A stretch of DNA of 23,651 bases, taken from IMG/VR virus record IMGVR_UViG_3300017971_000767, positions 1-23,651 of that record; one strand, given 5' to 3'. A program made the position numbers and the translations under genes. The notes beneath the pieces were generated by a model. That model was not told where the DNA came from, made no database searches, and saw only the letters and a program-made list of their open reading frames with translations. Below are positions 1 through 5,208 of the stretch, in pieces; position 1 is the stretch's first letter, and each line of letters opens with the position of its first letter. Origin of the DNA: a virus.

Positions 1-77
1 CGCTTCGCGTTACCCGTAAATGGAAAACGTTGGAAGGACCCAAATTTTTTTTAAAGGAATTACTTAGAGAGGCGGCG

Positions 78-764
78 CTAGGCTGGCCCGGACGCGGCAA
101 GGGCGCGCTTAAATTCTTTACTAAATATCTGGCCAGCATTTTTTAAAACGTATTGCTCGACGGTCTGGACAAAGGGCCAGGTTTTATCAATCTTGGCACG
201 GCTGGACATACCCCAAAGATATTTTAAAGGCTTACGCTCTGGACCTACGCGGACAGCTATAAAAGGTAATCCGGCGGTGCTCTCAAATAAAAAAGGCCTG
301 GGTTTTCTGTGGCGTCCTTTTTTTCTCGGGCGTCCTATCCTCGTGGCCTTTATCTTTGCGATCATTGCTCGCGGCGTCAATCTCTTTTTTATCTTGCCTG
401 TAGCGGTCCGGGCGCCCTGGGCCAGGAGATCGTCGCGCGGTATAGCTACATAACGGTGACGCCCTGGGCGCTTAATGCCACCTGTAACGTGTAAAGGCAT
501 AAAACGATCAATGTCGTTTACTTCACTGTGCATTGTGTCGCGTTTAAAATCGGCCTTACGCGCTGGCTTAATCCTTACGCCCTGTAACATACGACGCTTT
601 GATCTTAAATTAAAAAACTTGTCCATTTCAGATCGGATCCGCAATTGGGATCCCTGGGCCAGGCGGGTAAGGGTGACGGCGGCGGCAAAAGGGATCTGGC
701 GTTGGTTATAACGCTCGATCGCTCTAAAGGTTTTTTTAAAATCAATTTCAACGGCGACACGCAT
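78..764 (-). CDS. Phage structural protein, minor-tail (gpZ-like) candidate
   Basis: Encodes a very basic 228-residue protein. The overall look (N-terminal EIDFKKTFRAIER, a basic middle, then a conserved-looking FLFESTAGLPFIAVRVG stretch at about 158-174 and an aromatic C-terminal half) resembles phage tail-completion/minor tail proteins of the gpZ type; that assignment is by pattern, not by search. Residues 144-157 (GRPRKKGRHRKPRP) form an AT-hook-like basic patch. An in-frame stop lies directly upstream of the ATG, so the start is well fixed. There is no Shine-Dalgarno sequence: a sigma70-like promoter ends 6 bases before the ATG, suggesting a leaderless message. The gene points away from the control region at 765-1725 and would be the first gene of a leftward structural unit continuing past the left edge. 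Coding is secure; the function is tentative. Confidence 0.8.
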   Translation of the reverse strand: MRVAVEIDFKKTFRAIERYNQRQIPFAAAVTLTRLAQGSQLRIRSEMDKFFNLRSKRRMLQGVRIKPARKADFKRDTMHSEVNDIDRFMPLHVTGGIKRPGRHRYVAIPRDDLLAQGARTATGKIKKRLTPRAMIAKIKATRIGRPRKKGRHRKPRPFLFESTAGLPFIAVRVGPERKPLKYLWGMSSRAKIDKTWPFVQTVEQYVLKNAGQIFSKEFKRALAASGPA

Positions 765-770
765 ATTTTA

Positions 771-799
771 AATATCGGTTATTCCCTGGGTAATGTCAA
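771..799 (-). promoter_or_regulatory. Sigma70-like promoter for the leftward structural gene
   Basis: On the minus strand a perfect -35 box TTGACA (799-794) is followed by a 17-base spacer and GATATT (776-771). The seventh base after the -10 box, the expected +1, is the A of the ATG at 764. The message should therefore be leaderless or nearly so, which fits the absence of an SD sequence. The spacing and the -35 are textbook; the -10 matches 4 of 6 positions. Confidence 0.6.
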
Positions 800-948
800 G
801 CGGGCGCCAGGCCGCGCCGTGGCCCTGGACTACTTGGCCGGTCCGGGTGCCCGGAATAGTCCAGGCGGCCGCTCCGTGGGCCCTGCTGGGCGTCCTGGGC
901 CCTGTCCTGGGCCGTCCGGGCCGTGCCGTGGGTAAATACGGCCACAAG

Positions 949-1016
949 TGAATAAAAGGGCCCTGGGAATGAATAATTACGGCCGTTTGTGAATAGATAT
1001 TTATAATAATGAATAA
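949..1016 (+). repeat. Four TGAATA direct repeats spaced 20-21 bp
   Basis: TGAATA begins at 949, 970, 990 and 1010, i.e. steps of 21, 20 and 20 bases, about two helical turns, so all copies face the same side of the DNA. A longer word, AA(A/T)TACGGCC, also recurs at 934 and 976, 42 bases apart. Phased direct repeats like these commonly bind a replication initiator or a partition or regulatory protein; no cognate protein can be named here. Confidence 0.55.
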
Positions 1017-1025
1017 AACGCCTAA

Positions 1026-1335
1026 AACTACGTTAAAAAGGCATTTACTACACTTACTACACTTTGCTAAAAAAACGTAGTATTTTATAACTTGTTTAAA
1101 ATTAATTTTTTACACTACGAAAACTACGTTACTACATACATATACATATACATATACATATATTTATTTATTTATATAAGAGGGGATCCCATTTTGTAGT
1201 TATTAAAATCCGTGTTTATGTGTGTGTGTGTATAAATCCAATTGTAGCGTAGTTTAGTAGTAGGCCTTGTAATTCAATGCCGCGCCGTGATATAAATATA
1301 TTACGCTGTCAAGTGGCCTAACTACGCTGTAGTAA
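1026..1335. repeat. AACTACG-type boxes in both orientations in AT-rich DNA
   Basis: AACTACGTT occurs at 1026-1034 and 1122-1130. A reverse-orientation copy, AACGTAGTA, is at 1074-1082, exactly 48 bases from each of them. Related boxes are GCGTAGTTTA at 1248 (reverse) and TAACTACGC at 1319 (forward). Short TACTAC words between them add partial copies. The surrounding DNA is very AT-rich. The arrangement suggests a multi-site protein-DNA complex, such as an origin or centromere-like site. Confidence 0.45.
1135..1225. repeat. Simple-sequence repeats (ACATAT, TTTA and TG tracts)
   Basis: A hexanucleotide ACATAT-type tract (about 1135-1162) passes into TTTA repeats (about 1162-1176), and a GT/TG tract lies at about 1217-1231. 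These low-complexity tracts are rare in compact phage genomes and make this the most easily melted part of the control region. Confidence 0.6.
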
Positions 1336-1469
1336 ATTTTTATAAATATCAAAATTATTCGTAAATATCATAAATGCCGGCCGCCGGTCCTGGGCCCTGG
1401 CCCTGGGCCGCCCGCGCGGCCGGATCCCGGCAATGGTGGAAAACCCGCCGGCGGTAAAAGGCTTGTATA

Positions 1470-1486
1470 TTATTGTATTACAATAA
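1470..1486. promoter_or_regulatory. Operator-like palindrome, copy 1
   Basis: A perfect 17-bp odd palindrome: arms TTATTGTA and TACAATAA around a single central T (1478). It is the first of three related sites upstream of the rightward early genes, centred at 1478, 1620 and 1660. Dyads of this size are typical of dimeric HTH or RHH repressors. Confidence 0.55.
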
Positions 1487-1608
1487 ATAAGCCGGATCCT
1501 GGGTTTGGCACGCTTTTTTAATAGCGTAAGGCCTTGAAAATAGGCGTTTTATATATGGTGGAAAATCCGGCATTTTCCGAGATCTCAGGCCCTTGGCCAG
1601 CCGTCCCG

Positions 1609-1631
1609 TGTTTATTGTAATACAATAAACA
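1609..1631. promoter_or_regulatory. Operator-like palindrome, copy 2 (strongest)
   Basis: A perfect 23-bp odd palindrome with arms TGTTTATTGTA and TACAATAAACA around a central A (1620). It lies just upstream of the best -35 candidate for the early operon (1635-1640). It shares the TTATTGTA core with the sites at 1470 and 1651, which argues against coincidence. Confidence 0.6.
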
Positions 1632-1634
1632 ATA

Positions 1635-1663
1635 TTGAGTTACGGCCCTATTTAATGTATTAC
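1635..1663 (+). promoter_or_regulatory. Candidate promoter for the first early operon
   Basis: TTGAGT (1635-1640), a 17-base spacer and TATTAC (1658-1663, 4 of 6 matches). It is flanked and overlapped by operator-like palindromes 2 and 3, which supports regulated initiation here. The weak hexamers leave room for another start site, since AT-rich DNA further downstream (1676-1692) contains other -10-like words without a good -35. Confidence 0.4.
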
Positions 1664-1669
1664 AATAAA
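1651..1669. promoter_or_regulatory. Operator-like palindrome, copy 3 (one mismatch)
   Basis: Arms TTTAATGTA and TACAATAAA around a central T (1660); one position in the left arm breaks the symmetry. It is 40 bases centre-to-centre from copy 2 and overlaps the candidate -10 box at 1658-1663, so a bound protein would block initiation. Confidence 0.5.
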
Positions 1670-1725
1670 TGGCATGATATTAGCTTTATATTGATCAAAC
1701 AAACACAAACCCAGGAGGTCGAAAA

Positions 1726-1913
1726 ATGAAAACAAGAGTTATCGAAAAAAACGGACGCCAGGCAGTCGCCACCATGTCGGCGCGGCCTCGAGCGTGCCGG
1801 GGATCGTGGCCTCGTTACACAAAAAGGACCTGGTAACAATTGACGACACGGATCCCGACGGTGAGACGATCGCGCTTACGGAAAAAGCCCTTAATTATCT
1901 CAAAGCCCTTTAA
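1726..1913 (+). pseudogene. Small winged-helix-like regulator split by a frameshift
   Basis: An ATG with a strong AGGAGG SD opens MKTRVIEKNGRQAVATMS in frame 1, which soon degenerates into Arg/Cys-rich sequence and stops at 1836. From about 1783 a different frame reads AASSVPGIVASLHKK, then DLVTIDD and ALTEKALNYLKAL, to a stop at 1911-1913. The second part looks like the recognition helix and wing of a MarR/winged-helix fold (GIVASLhKKdLV...ALTEKAL). Restoring one G in the GCG repeat near 1780 (GCGCGGCC to GCGGCGGCC) would give one continuous protein of about 62 residues. It is either a real inactivating deletion or a sequencing error. It lies directly behind the operator cluster, so it could encode its regulator. 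Confidence 0.55.
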
Positions 1914-1974
1914 CATTAACCCGCCGGCCGGGGTGCCCTGGGCCCTGGCCGGCAAAACCCAGGAGGTTTTATTT

Positions 1975-2154
1975 ATGAGTGAACAAAAAAAACGACGTGG
2001 CCGCCCGCGCTTACCCGAGGACGATCGCCTAGTGGCGTATAATATCCGGGTGCCGCTCGCGGTCAAGGCAAAGCTGGATCGGATCCCGGCGGTAAAGATC
2101 CGCGACGAGTTAACCAGGATCGCGCGCCAGGCGTTTGATCCCACGGCTGAATAA
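1975..2154 (+). CDS. Small RHH-like DNA-binding protein with a basic GRP tail
   Basis: A 59-residue protein. The N-terminus is a basic AT-hook-like patch (KKRRGRPRLP, residues 5-14). Then comes VAYNIRVPLAVKAKLDRI, which reads as the strand plus helix of a ribbon-helix-helix protein, followed by KIRDELTRIARQAF as the second helix. The ATG at 1975 is chosen because a strong AGGAGG lies 8 bases upstream; the reading frame is open further upstream but has no such signal. A role as a small dimeric regulator binding nearby operators is an inference. It is the second gene of the 1726-3062 operon. Confidence 0.7.
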   Translation: MSEQKKRRGRPRLPEDDRLVAYNIRVPLAVKAKLDRIPAVKIRDELTRIARQAFDPTAE

Positions 2155-2172
2155 TTTAACAAAGGCGGTATT

Positions 2173-2523
2173 ATGAAAAACAAAATTATCATTGAGTTAA
2201 CCCAGTTTGAGGCGGCCCAGGTTTACGCAATGGCCCTTAAACTCTTAGAGGGCGCCGGCTATCGTTACACGGCCCACGAAAAGGCGGCCGGCACGCGTGG
2301 CCTGGACAAGATCGACAAGGCAATACAGATCGCGGACCGGCGGGACCTGGCCGGGGTCCCGGCGCCCACGAAAAAGCGGATCCGCGAGGTCCTGAAAAAC
2401 CACGGATCATTTAAAACGGGCAAGGCCCAGGAGCGCGCGGATCAACGTAGCAAGTGTATGATCACTTATATTTGTGGCTACCGCGCGGCGGCCGCTAATA
2501 TCGAAAACGACCTTAACCTTTAG
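2173..2523 (+). CDS. Hypothetical early protein, 116 aa
   Basis: I do not recognise a family. The start MKNKIIIELTQFEAAQVYAMALKL suggests a beta strand followed by a long amphipathic helix, and the whole protein appears alpha-helical and lysine/arginine-rich, with no signal peptide or membrane segment. The SD (AAAGGCGG, 5 bases before the ATG) supports the start. It sits 18 bases after the RHH-like gene and 12 before the next gene, so it belongs to the same early operon. Small helical proteins in this position are often anti-host or regulatory factors, but nothing specific can be claimed. Confidence 0.7.
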   Translation: MKNKIIIELTQFEAAQVYAMALKLLEGAGYRYTAHEKAAGTRGLDKIDKAIQIADRRDLAGVPAPTKKRIREVLKNHGSFKTGKAQERADQRSKCMITYICGYRAAAANIENDLNL

Positions 2524-2535
2524 GAGGGCTCTATT

Positions 2536-2823
2536 ATGGAAAAAGAATATTATAGATCCGGCACGGGCAAAAACGGTCAACGCTTTGCGATCGAGCGCGT
2601 CTATTCTGGCGCCGCTCATCCGGGCGGCAAACCTCGGAGTAATTGGTATCTATTGGCCGATCTCGACGGTGCCGGATTAAAGCGGGCGCCGTTTGTTTGC
2701 CGCCGCCGTTTGGAAATTGTCAATCTTTACAAGCGGGTAATGAATCGCGAGGCCCGTATTGCCCGGATCGAGTTAAGCGAGGGCCTTTTTCCCGAGGTCA
2801 AGATCTTTAACGTAATTAACTAG
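2536..2823 (+). CDS. Hypothetical early protein, 95 aa
   Basis: No recognised family. The N-terminal half is Gly/aromatic-rich (YYRSGTGKNG, then SNWYLLADLDG), suggesting a small beta-structured domain; the C-terminal half is charged and helical (RRRLEIVNLYKRVMNREARI). It has one cysteine and no membrane segment. A strong SD (AGGAGGG) precedes the ATG, 12 bases after the stop of the gene before it, in a tightly packed early operon. Confidence 0.7.
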   Translation: MEKEYYRSGTGKNGQRFAIERVYSGAAHPGGKPRSNWYLLADLDGAGLKRAPFVCRRRLEIVNLYKRVMNREARIARIELSEGLFPEVKIFNVIN

Positions 2824-2837
2824 AGGAGGGTTTTATT

Positions 2838-3062
2838 ATGACAGTAGGCGAGTTAGTTAGCCGGCTGGAAAAGCTGGATCAAAGCGCCCAGGTTGCGATC
2901 GCAACGTGGAGCGCGGACGGCGGTAATTACTGGCTGTTACAACAAAACGCCCACGGCGAGTTAACCAAAAGGATCGCGCCGGCCCAGGGCGGCGGCACGG
3001 CGGTATTGATCGGCCACTTTGATCATTGCCAGGCCCACAACGCAAAACATATCTTTAAGTAA
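2838..3062 (+). CDS. Hypothetical early protein, 74 aa
   Basis: No recognised family. The opening MTVGELVSRLEKLDQSAQVAI is reminiscent of small phage proteins with a helix followed by a strand, where Asp/Gln residues precede a hydrophobic beta strand, and the rest (TWSADGGNYWLLQQN) is beta-like. The SD GAGGAGGG lies 8-15 bases before the ATG. It is the last gene of the first early operon; an intrinsic terminator follows 30 bases after the stop. Confidence 0.7.
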   Translation: MTVGELVSRLEKLDQSAQVAIATWSADGGNYWLLQQNAHGELTKRIAPAQGGGTAVLIGHFDHCQAHNAKHIFK

Positions 3063-3088
3063 AAGATACCTGTAAAGAAAAAAGCCAC

Positions 3089-3121
3089 AAGGCCCGGCGT
3101 CGCTCGCCGGGCTTTTTTTTT
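3089..3121 (+). terminator. Intrinsic terminator closing the first early operon
   Basis: A perfect 8-bp GC stem (GCCCGGCG at 3092-3099 with CGCCGGGC at 3105-3112), a 5-base loop (TCGCT) and a run of nine T (3113-3121). AA upstream can pair with the first Ts and lengthen the stem. It is oriented for rightward transcription and lies 30 bases after the stop at 3062. Confidence 0.9.
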
Positions 3122-3495
3122 GCCCGGACCTGGGCCCTGGGCCCGGCGGGTTTGTCAAGTAAAACGCTTTAAAGTTGTCAAGCAAATTTTTAAAAATCGT
3201 TTTTAATTCCAAAAATAAAATAACGTCGATTTTCAGAGACAAACGACGAGCTGGCCAGGCCGGCGCCGGCGCCGGGCAGCCCGGACCGCCCGCAATGCGA
3301 AAACTTTACAGGTTGCGACGCGAAAAAATAAGGCCCTGGGCCGGCGCCCGTGCGGTTACAAAGTTATAAAGTATTGACGCTAAAAAGTAATAAATATATA
3401 TTCGTAATATGGGCGCCGGTTAACTGGTTGGCCGGGTCCGGCGGCAAAGGGCCGGCGGGGATCCCACGGCGCCCGTGTTTTTACCTGGCGAGTAT
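3122..3495. other. Gene-free stretch between the two early operons
   Basis: About 370 bases without a credible gene. It contains a GC island of GGGCCC/CCTGG words (3122-3150), two direct repeats of TTGTCAAG (3152-3159 and 3175-3182, 23 bases apart), a perfect 12-bp palindrome ATTTTTAAAAAT (3186-3197), a GGCGCC-rich patch (about 3255-3290) and a clear promoter at 3374-3402. The repeats and palindrome could be regulator sites, but they lie about 180-220 bases upstream of the promoter. Confidence 0.6.
3374..3402 (+). promoter_or_regulatory. Strong sigma70-like promoter of the second early operon
   Basis: TTGACG (3374-3379), a spacer of exactly 17 AT-rich bases and TATATT (3397-3402): 5 of 6 matches at each box. 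It faces the run of rightward genes starting at 3496 and lies after the terminator at 3121, so it starts a separate transcript. The leader would be about 85 bases. Confidence 0.7.
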
Positions 3496-3765
3496 ATGGA
3501 CCGCGTGACCTTTGAGCAAATTAAAGCCCTTTGTATTCACATAGAGGATCAAAATTTACAGGCGATCCGCGACCTGTTTAAAAAATACGGCGGCGACTAT
3601 GATCGCGTCGACGTTTTACTTTTCAATTCTAATTTATTCCCGGAATTAATGGGCTATCGTTTGCCGGCCAGGATCCGCTTGACGGACAAGTTACCGGCAA
3701 GTATAGCCGGCCTTATTCTTAACCCGGAAAGCTGGCATAATAAATTTTTAAAAGGCGGTATTTAA
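3496..3765 (+). CDS. Hypothetical early protein, 89 aa
   Basis: No recognised family. The ATG at 3496 (MDRVTFEQIKALCIHIEDQN) is preferred over a GTG at 3475, because the seven residues added by the latter do not look like protein and neither start has an ideal SD (GGCGAG is close to the ATG). The protein is mostly helical with two hydrophobic segments too short for membrane spans (VDVLLFNSNLFPELM and SIAGLIL). First gene behind the promoter at 3374, with a TAATG overlap into the next gene that implies coupled translation. Confidence 0.6.
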   Translation: MDRVTFEQIKALCIHIEDQNLQAIRDLFKKYGGDYDRVDVLLFNSNLFPELMGYRLPARIRLTDKLPASIAGLILNPESWHNKFLKGGI

Positions 3766-3941
3766 TGGGAAATATTTACAAACAAAATAAACTTTGCACG
3801 CTGGGACCTAAAGAGTGTATAAGCCAGCCGCGCGGGTGCTATTTTTGCCGAACCATAAGGGACCGTAATATTAAGGGCCAGGTCAAGCGGTCCCATCAGA
3901 TCCCGGCCGTGGATCCTAAAAGAAATATTGAAAACAATTGA
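3765..3941 (+). CDS. Short Cys-rich protein, probable zinc-binding
   Basis: A 58-residue gene whose ATG overlaps the stop of the gene before it (TAATG). Cysteines at 11, 18, 25 and 28 (the last pair as CYFC) suggest a single zinc site, followed by a basic segment (RTIRDRNIKGQVKRSH). An SD-like AAAGGCGG lies upstream. The last 14 bases overlap the sigma-like gene that follows. Zinc-binding is read from Cys spacing only; the function is unknown. Confidence 0.6.
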   Translation: MGNIYKQNKLCTLGPKECISQPRGCYFCRTIRDRNIKGQVKRSHQIPAVDPKRNIENN

Positions 3942-4125
3942 CGATCAGATCCTTTTGCGCGCCCTTTGCCGGCGGCTTAACGATCGGGAATTAGTTATTA
4001 TTCACATGAAATATTTTGAGGGATATAACCAGGCCGAGATCGCGCGGCATTTACATTTATCCCAGTCGCGGATCTCTCAAATAAAAACGGCGGCAATACG
4101 CCGCTTACAAAAGGCGGTAATATGA
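3928..4125 (+). CDS. Sigma70 region-4-like HTH protein
   Basis: A 65-residue protein that is essentially one region-4-type helix-turn-helix: LNDRELVIIHMKYFEGYNQA, then EIARHLHLSQSRISQIKTAA. It shows the conserved pattern L..rE..ii.l.y.eg.s..EIA..l..S.srisqi...ai..L. In sigma factors this domain contacts the -35 box; as a stand-alone protein it may redirect host RNA polymerase or act as a late-gene activator (inference). The start is a TTG at 3928, because no ATG/GTG precedes the domain and the first ATG (4006) lies inside it. Only a weak AAAAGA precedes the TTG, so translation may depend on the overlapping gene upstream. Confidence 0.75.
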   Translation: MKTIDDQILLRALCRRLNDRELVIIHMKYFEGYNQAEIARHLHLSQSRISQIKTAAIRRLQKAVI

Positions 4126-4337
4126 AAACGGAAAAGCTAGGCATTGACGATCTTGTTGAGGTCAACGATCCCCAGGTTGCCAAACTGATAAGCGGCCGCG
4201 CTTTCAAAATGGGCCGTGTCTGTGAATTGCACGAGGATCCACGCTTTGTTAAGGTGAGATCATCTAATCCAAAATGTGATCTGGAAACGGCCGAGGTTTG
4301 GTTTAGCACGGATCAGCTAGATAAAGTAAACACTTAA
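4122..4337 (+). CDS. Hypothetical early protein, 71 aa
   Basis: No recognised family. It starts by an ATGA overlap with the sigma-like gene, with SD AAGGCGG just upstream. The composition (GIDDLVEVNDPQVAKLISGR, then MGRVCELH and VKVRSSNP, and a final AEVWFSTDQLDKV) reads as a small all-beta, SH3/KOW-like fold. The overlap suggests co-translation and possibly joint function with the sigma-like protein. Confidence 0.65.
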   Translation: MKTEKLGIDDLVEVNDPQVAKLISGRAFKMGRVCELHEDPRFVKVRSSNPKCDLETAEVWFSTDQLDKVNT

Positions 4338-4356
4338 ATCATAGGAGGCTTTATTT

Positions 4357-4542
4357 ATGGACACGGTTTTAAATTGTAAGGTCCCAGCCGTTACGGATCG
4401 CGCTTTAAATATTTATTGCGCGACCAAAGGGACCACAAAAAAGGACGTGGTAACGGCGGCCCTGGACAAGGCGATCCCGCCCGAGTTTTTCAAAACGGCC
4501 GAGGCCGAGATCAACGGGAAAAAGCGAGGGGGTAAAGGATGA
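4357..4542 (+). CDS. RHH-like small DNA-binding protein
   Basis: A 61-residue protein with the outline of a ribbon-helix-helix fold: a strand (TVLNCKVPAV), helix 1 (TDRALNIYCATKG), a turn with TTKKDVV and helix 2 (VTAALDKAI), then a short basic tail (NGKKRGGKG). RHH proteins usually dimerise and bind palindromic operators; this and the protein at 1975 are the two candidates for the TTATTGTA sites. A strong SD (AGGAGG) lies 9 bases before the ATG. The stop overlaps the next start (ATGA). Confidence 0.6.
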   Translation: MDTVLNCKVPAVTDRALNIYCATKGTTKKDVVTAALDKAIPPEFFKTAEAEINGKKRGGKG

Positions 4543-4763
4543 AATTAGCCGGCAATTTATTTTTAATGACATTGCTGGGCCTGGTTATTTATAAAGAGAC
4601 AGGATCGATCAGCGTGCCGGTCCTGTTTTTTTTAACCTGGACCTGGATCGCTATTGTCCGGCGTGATCTAAAAAATACCCAAAAATTCACGGCCCAGGCC
4701 GGCCGGCTTATAAGATCAATGAAATTAAACAAAGGGGATCGGAATGGCAAAGGCAAAAATTAA
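4539..4763 (+). CDS. Small membrane protein, two predicted spans
   Basis: A 74-residue protein with two hydrophobic segments, LFLMTLLGLVIY (about 7-18) and SVPVLFFLTWTWIAIV (about 25-40), then a long basic tail (RRDLKN to the end, rich in Lys and Arg) that would remain in the cytoplasm. It starts by an ATGA overlap behind a GAGGGGG SD. It is in an early operon, not beside the lysis genes, so a holin role is unlikely; superinfection exclusion or membrane anchoring of replication are possibilities without further support. Confidence 0.65.
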   Translation: MKLAGNLFLMTLLGLVIYKETGSISVPVLFFLTWTWIAIVRRDLKNTQKFTAQAGRLIRSMKLNKGDRNGKGKN

Positions 4764-4980
4764 GGCGGTTATTATAGGCGATCGTAAGGTCGAGTTTGAC
4801 GGCGTTAATGTGCCCGGCTATCATCAATATCTAAAAGAGACAGCGCGGGAATTTTTAAAACGGACATTGACGCCGGCCGAGTATAACAGGACCACGGACA
4901 TAGAGATCGACATTTACCGGCAAAAGAAAACCCGGCATATAGGGGGGCCGTCGCATGGCCAAAAAAACAATTTTAAATAA
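4744..4980 (+). CDS. Hypothetical early protein, 78 aa
   Basis: No recognised family. It overlaps the gene before it by 20 bases and the next one by 26, consistent with tight packing. The sequence begins MAKAKIKAVIIGDRKVEFDG, a basic head followed by an edge beta-hairpin, then a helix (HQYLKETAREFLKRTL) and a strand (DIEIDIYR). AAGGGG upstream is an acceptable SD. Confidence 0.6.
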   Translation: MAKAKIKAVIIGDRKVEFDGVNVPGYHQYLKETAREFLKRTLTPAEYNRTTDIEIDIYRQKKTRHIGGPSHGQKNNFK

Positions 4981-5197
4981 GATCACTGTCTCGGCCCAGT
5001 TAAGAATTACGATAAATAAAAAAGAAAAATTAAACGACGCCGAGTATAGCACGATCGCAAAATTTAACGAGTCGATCCCGGCCCTTATACAAGAGATCGA
5101 GAAAAAAACGGCCGTTACTTTTTTGGAATTAATAGGCGAGTTTCACGAGCGCGAGCGCCGCCGTAAAAAGGCGGCAAAGGGTAAGGCTAAAAAATAA
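4955..5197 (+). CDS. Hypothetical basic helical protein, 80 aa
   Basis: No recognised family. It has a beta-strand head (LNKITVSAQLRITINK), a long amphipathic helix (ESIPALIQEIEKKTAVTFLELIG), and a strongly basic tail (RERRRKKAAKGKAKK) that could bind nucleic acid. The SD is a run of Gs about 9 bases upstream. It ends 11 bases before the primase gene and is probably translated with it, which makes a replication-accessory role conceivable but unproven. Confidence 0.6.
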   Translation: MAKKTILNKITVSAQLRITINKKEKLNDAEYSTIAKFNESIPALIQEIEKKTAVTFLELIGEFHERERRRKKAAKGKAKK

Positions 5198-5208
5198 GAG
5201 GGTTAACA

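Larger units (their letters stand above)
800..1725. other. Large gene-free control region, candidate replication origin
   Basis: About 925 bases with no credible gene on either strand. From left to right it holds a GC-rich block full of GGCCC and CCTGG words (about 800-930), four phased TGAATA repeats (949-1016), an AT-rich stretch with AACTACG-type boxes in both orientations (1026-1335), simple repeats (1135-1225), a second GC island (1378-1430), two copies of ATGGTGGAAAA (1433-1443 and 1555-1565), and three palindromic operator-like sites (1470-1669). Repeats phased to the helix next to an easily melted AT-rich zone are the usual architecture of an iteron-type origin. It sits between a leftward structural gene and the rightward early genes. 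The origin role is inferred. Confidence 0.45.

Noticed and set aside
3-146. Rightward open frame from the left edge, ending at 146
   Set aside because: It reads reasonably (VTRKWKTLEGPKFFLKELL) and could be the end of a rightward gene converging on the leftward one, but half of it is antisense to a secure gene and its beginning is outside the window.
645-935. Rightward frame of 96 codons
   Set aside because: Antisense to the structural gene and then running through GC-rich repeats; no SD and low-complexity Gly/Pro composition.
949-1335. CRISPR array
   Set aside because: The repeats are 6-9 bases with no uniform 25-40 base repeat/spacer pattern and no cas genes; the Cas4-like protein is of the phage recombination type.
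1815-2192. Leftward frame of 125 codons
   Set aside because: Antisense to the frameshifted regulator and the RHH-like gene, both of which have strong SD sequences; composition is shadow-like.
3152-3182. Leftward promoters from the two TTGACA words on the minus strand
   Set aside because: Neither has a -10 box at 16-18 bases; they are better described as a direct repeat.
3475-3495. GTG start for the first gene of the second early operon
   Set aside because: It adds only MFLPGEY with no SD at a good distance; the ATG at 3496 gives a better N-terminus, though this is not certain.
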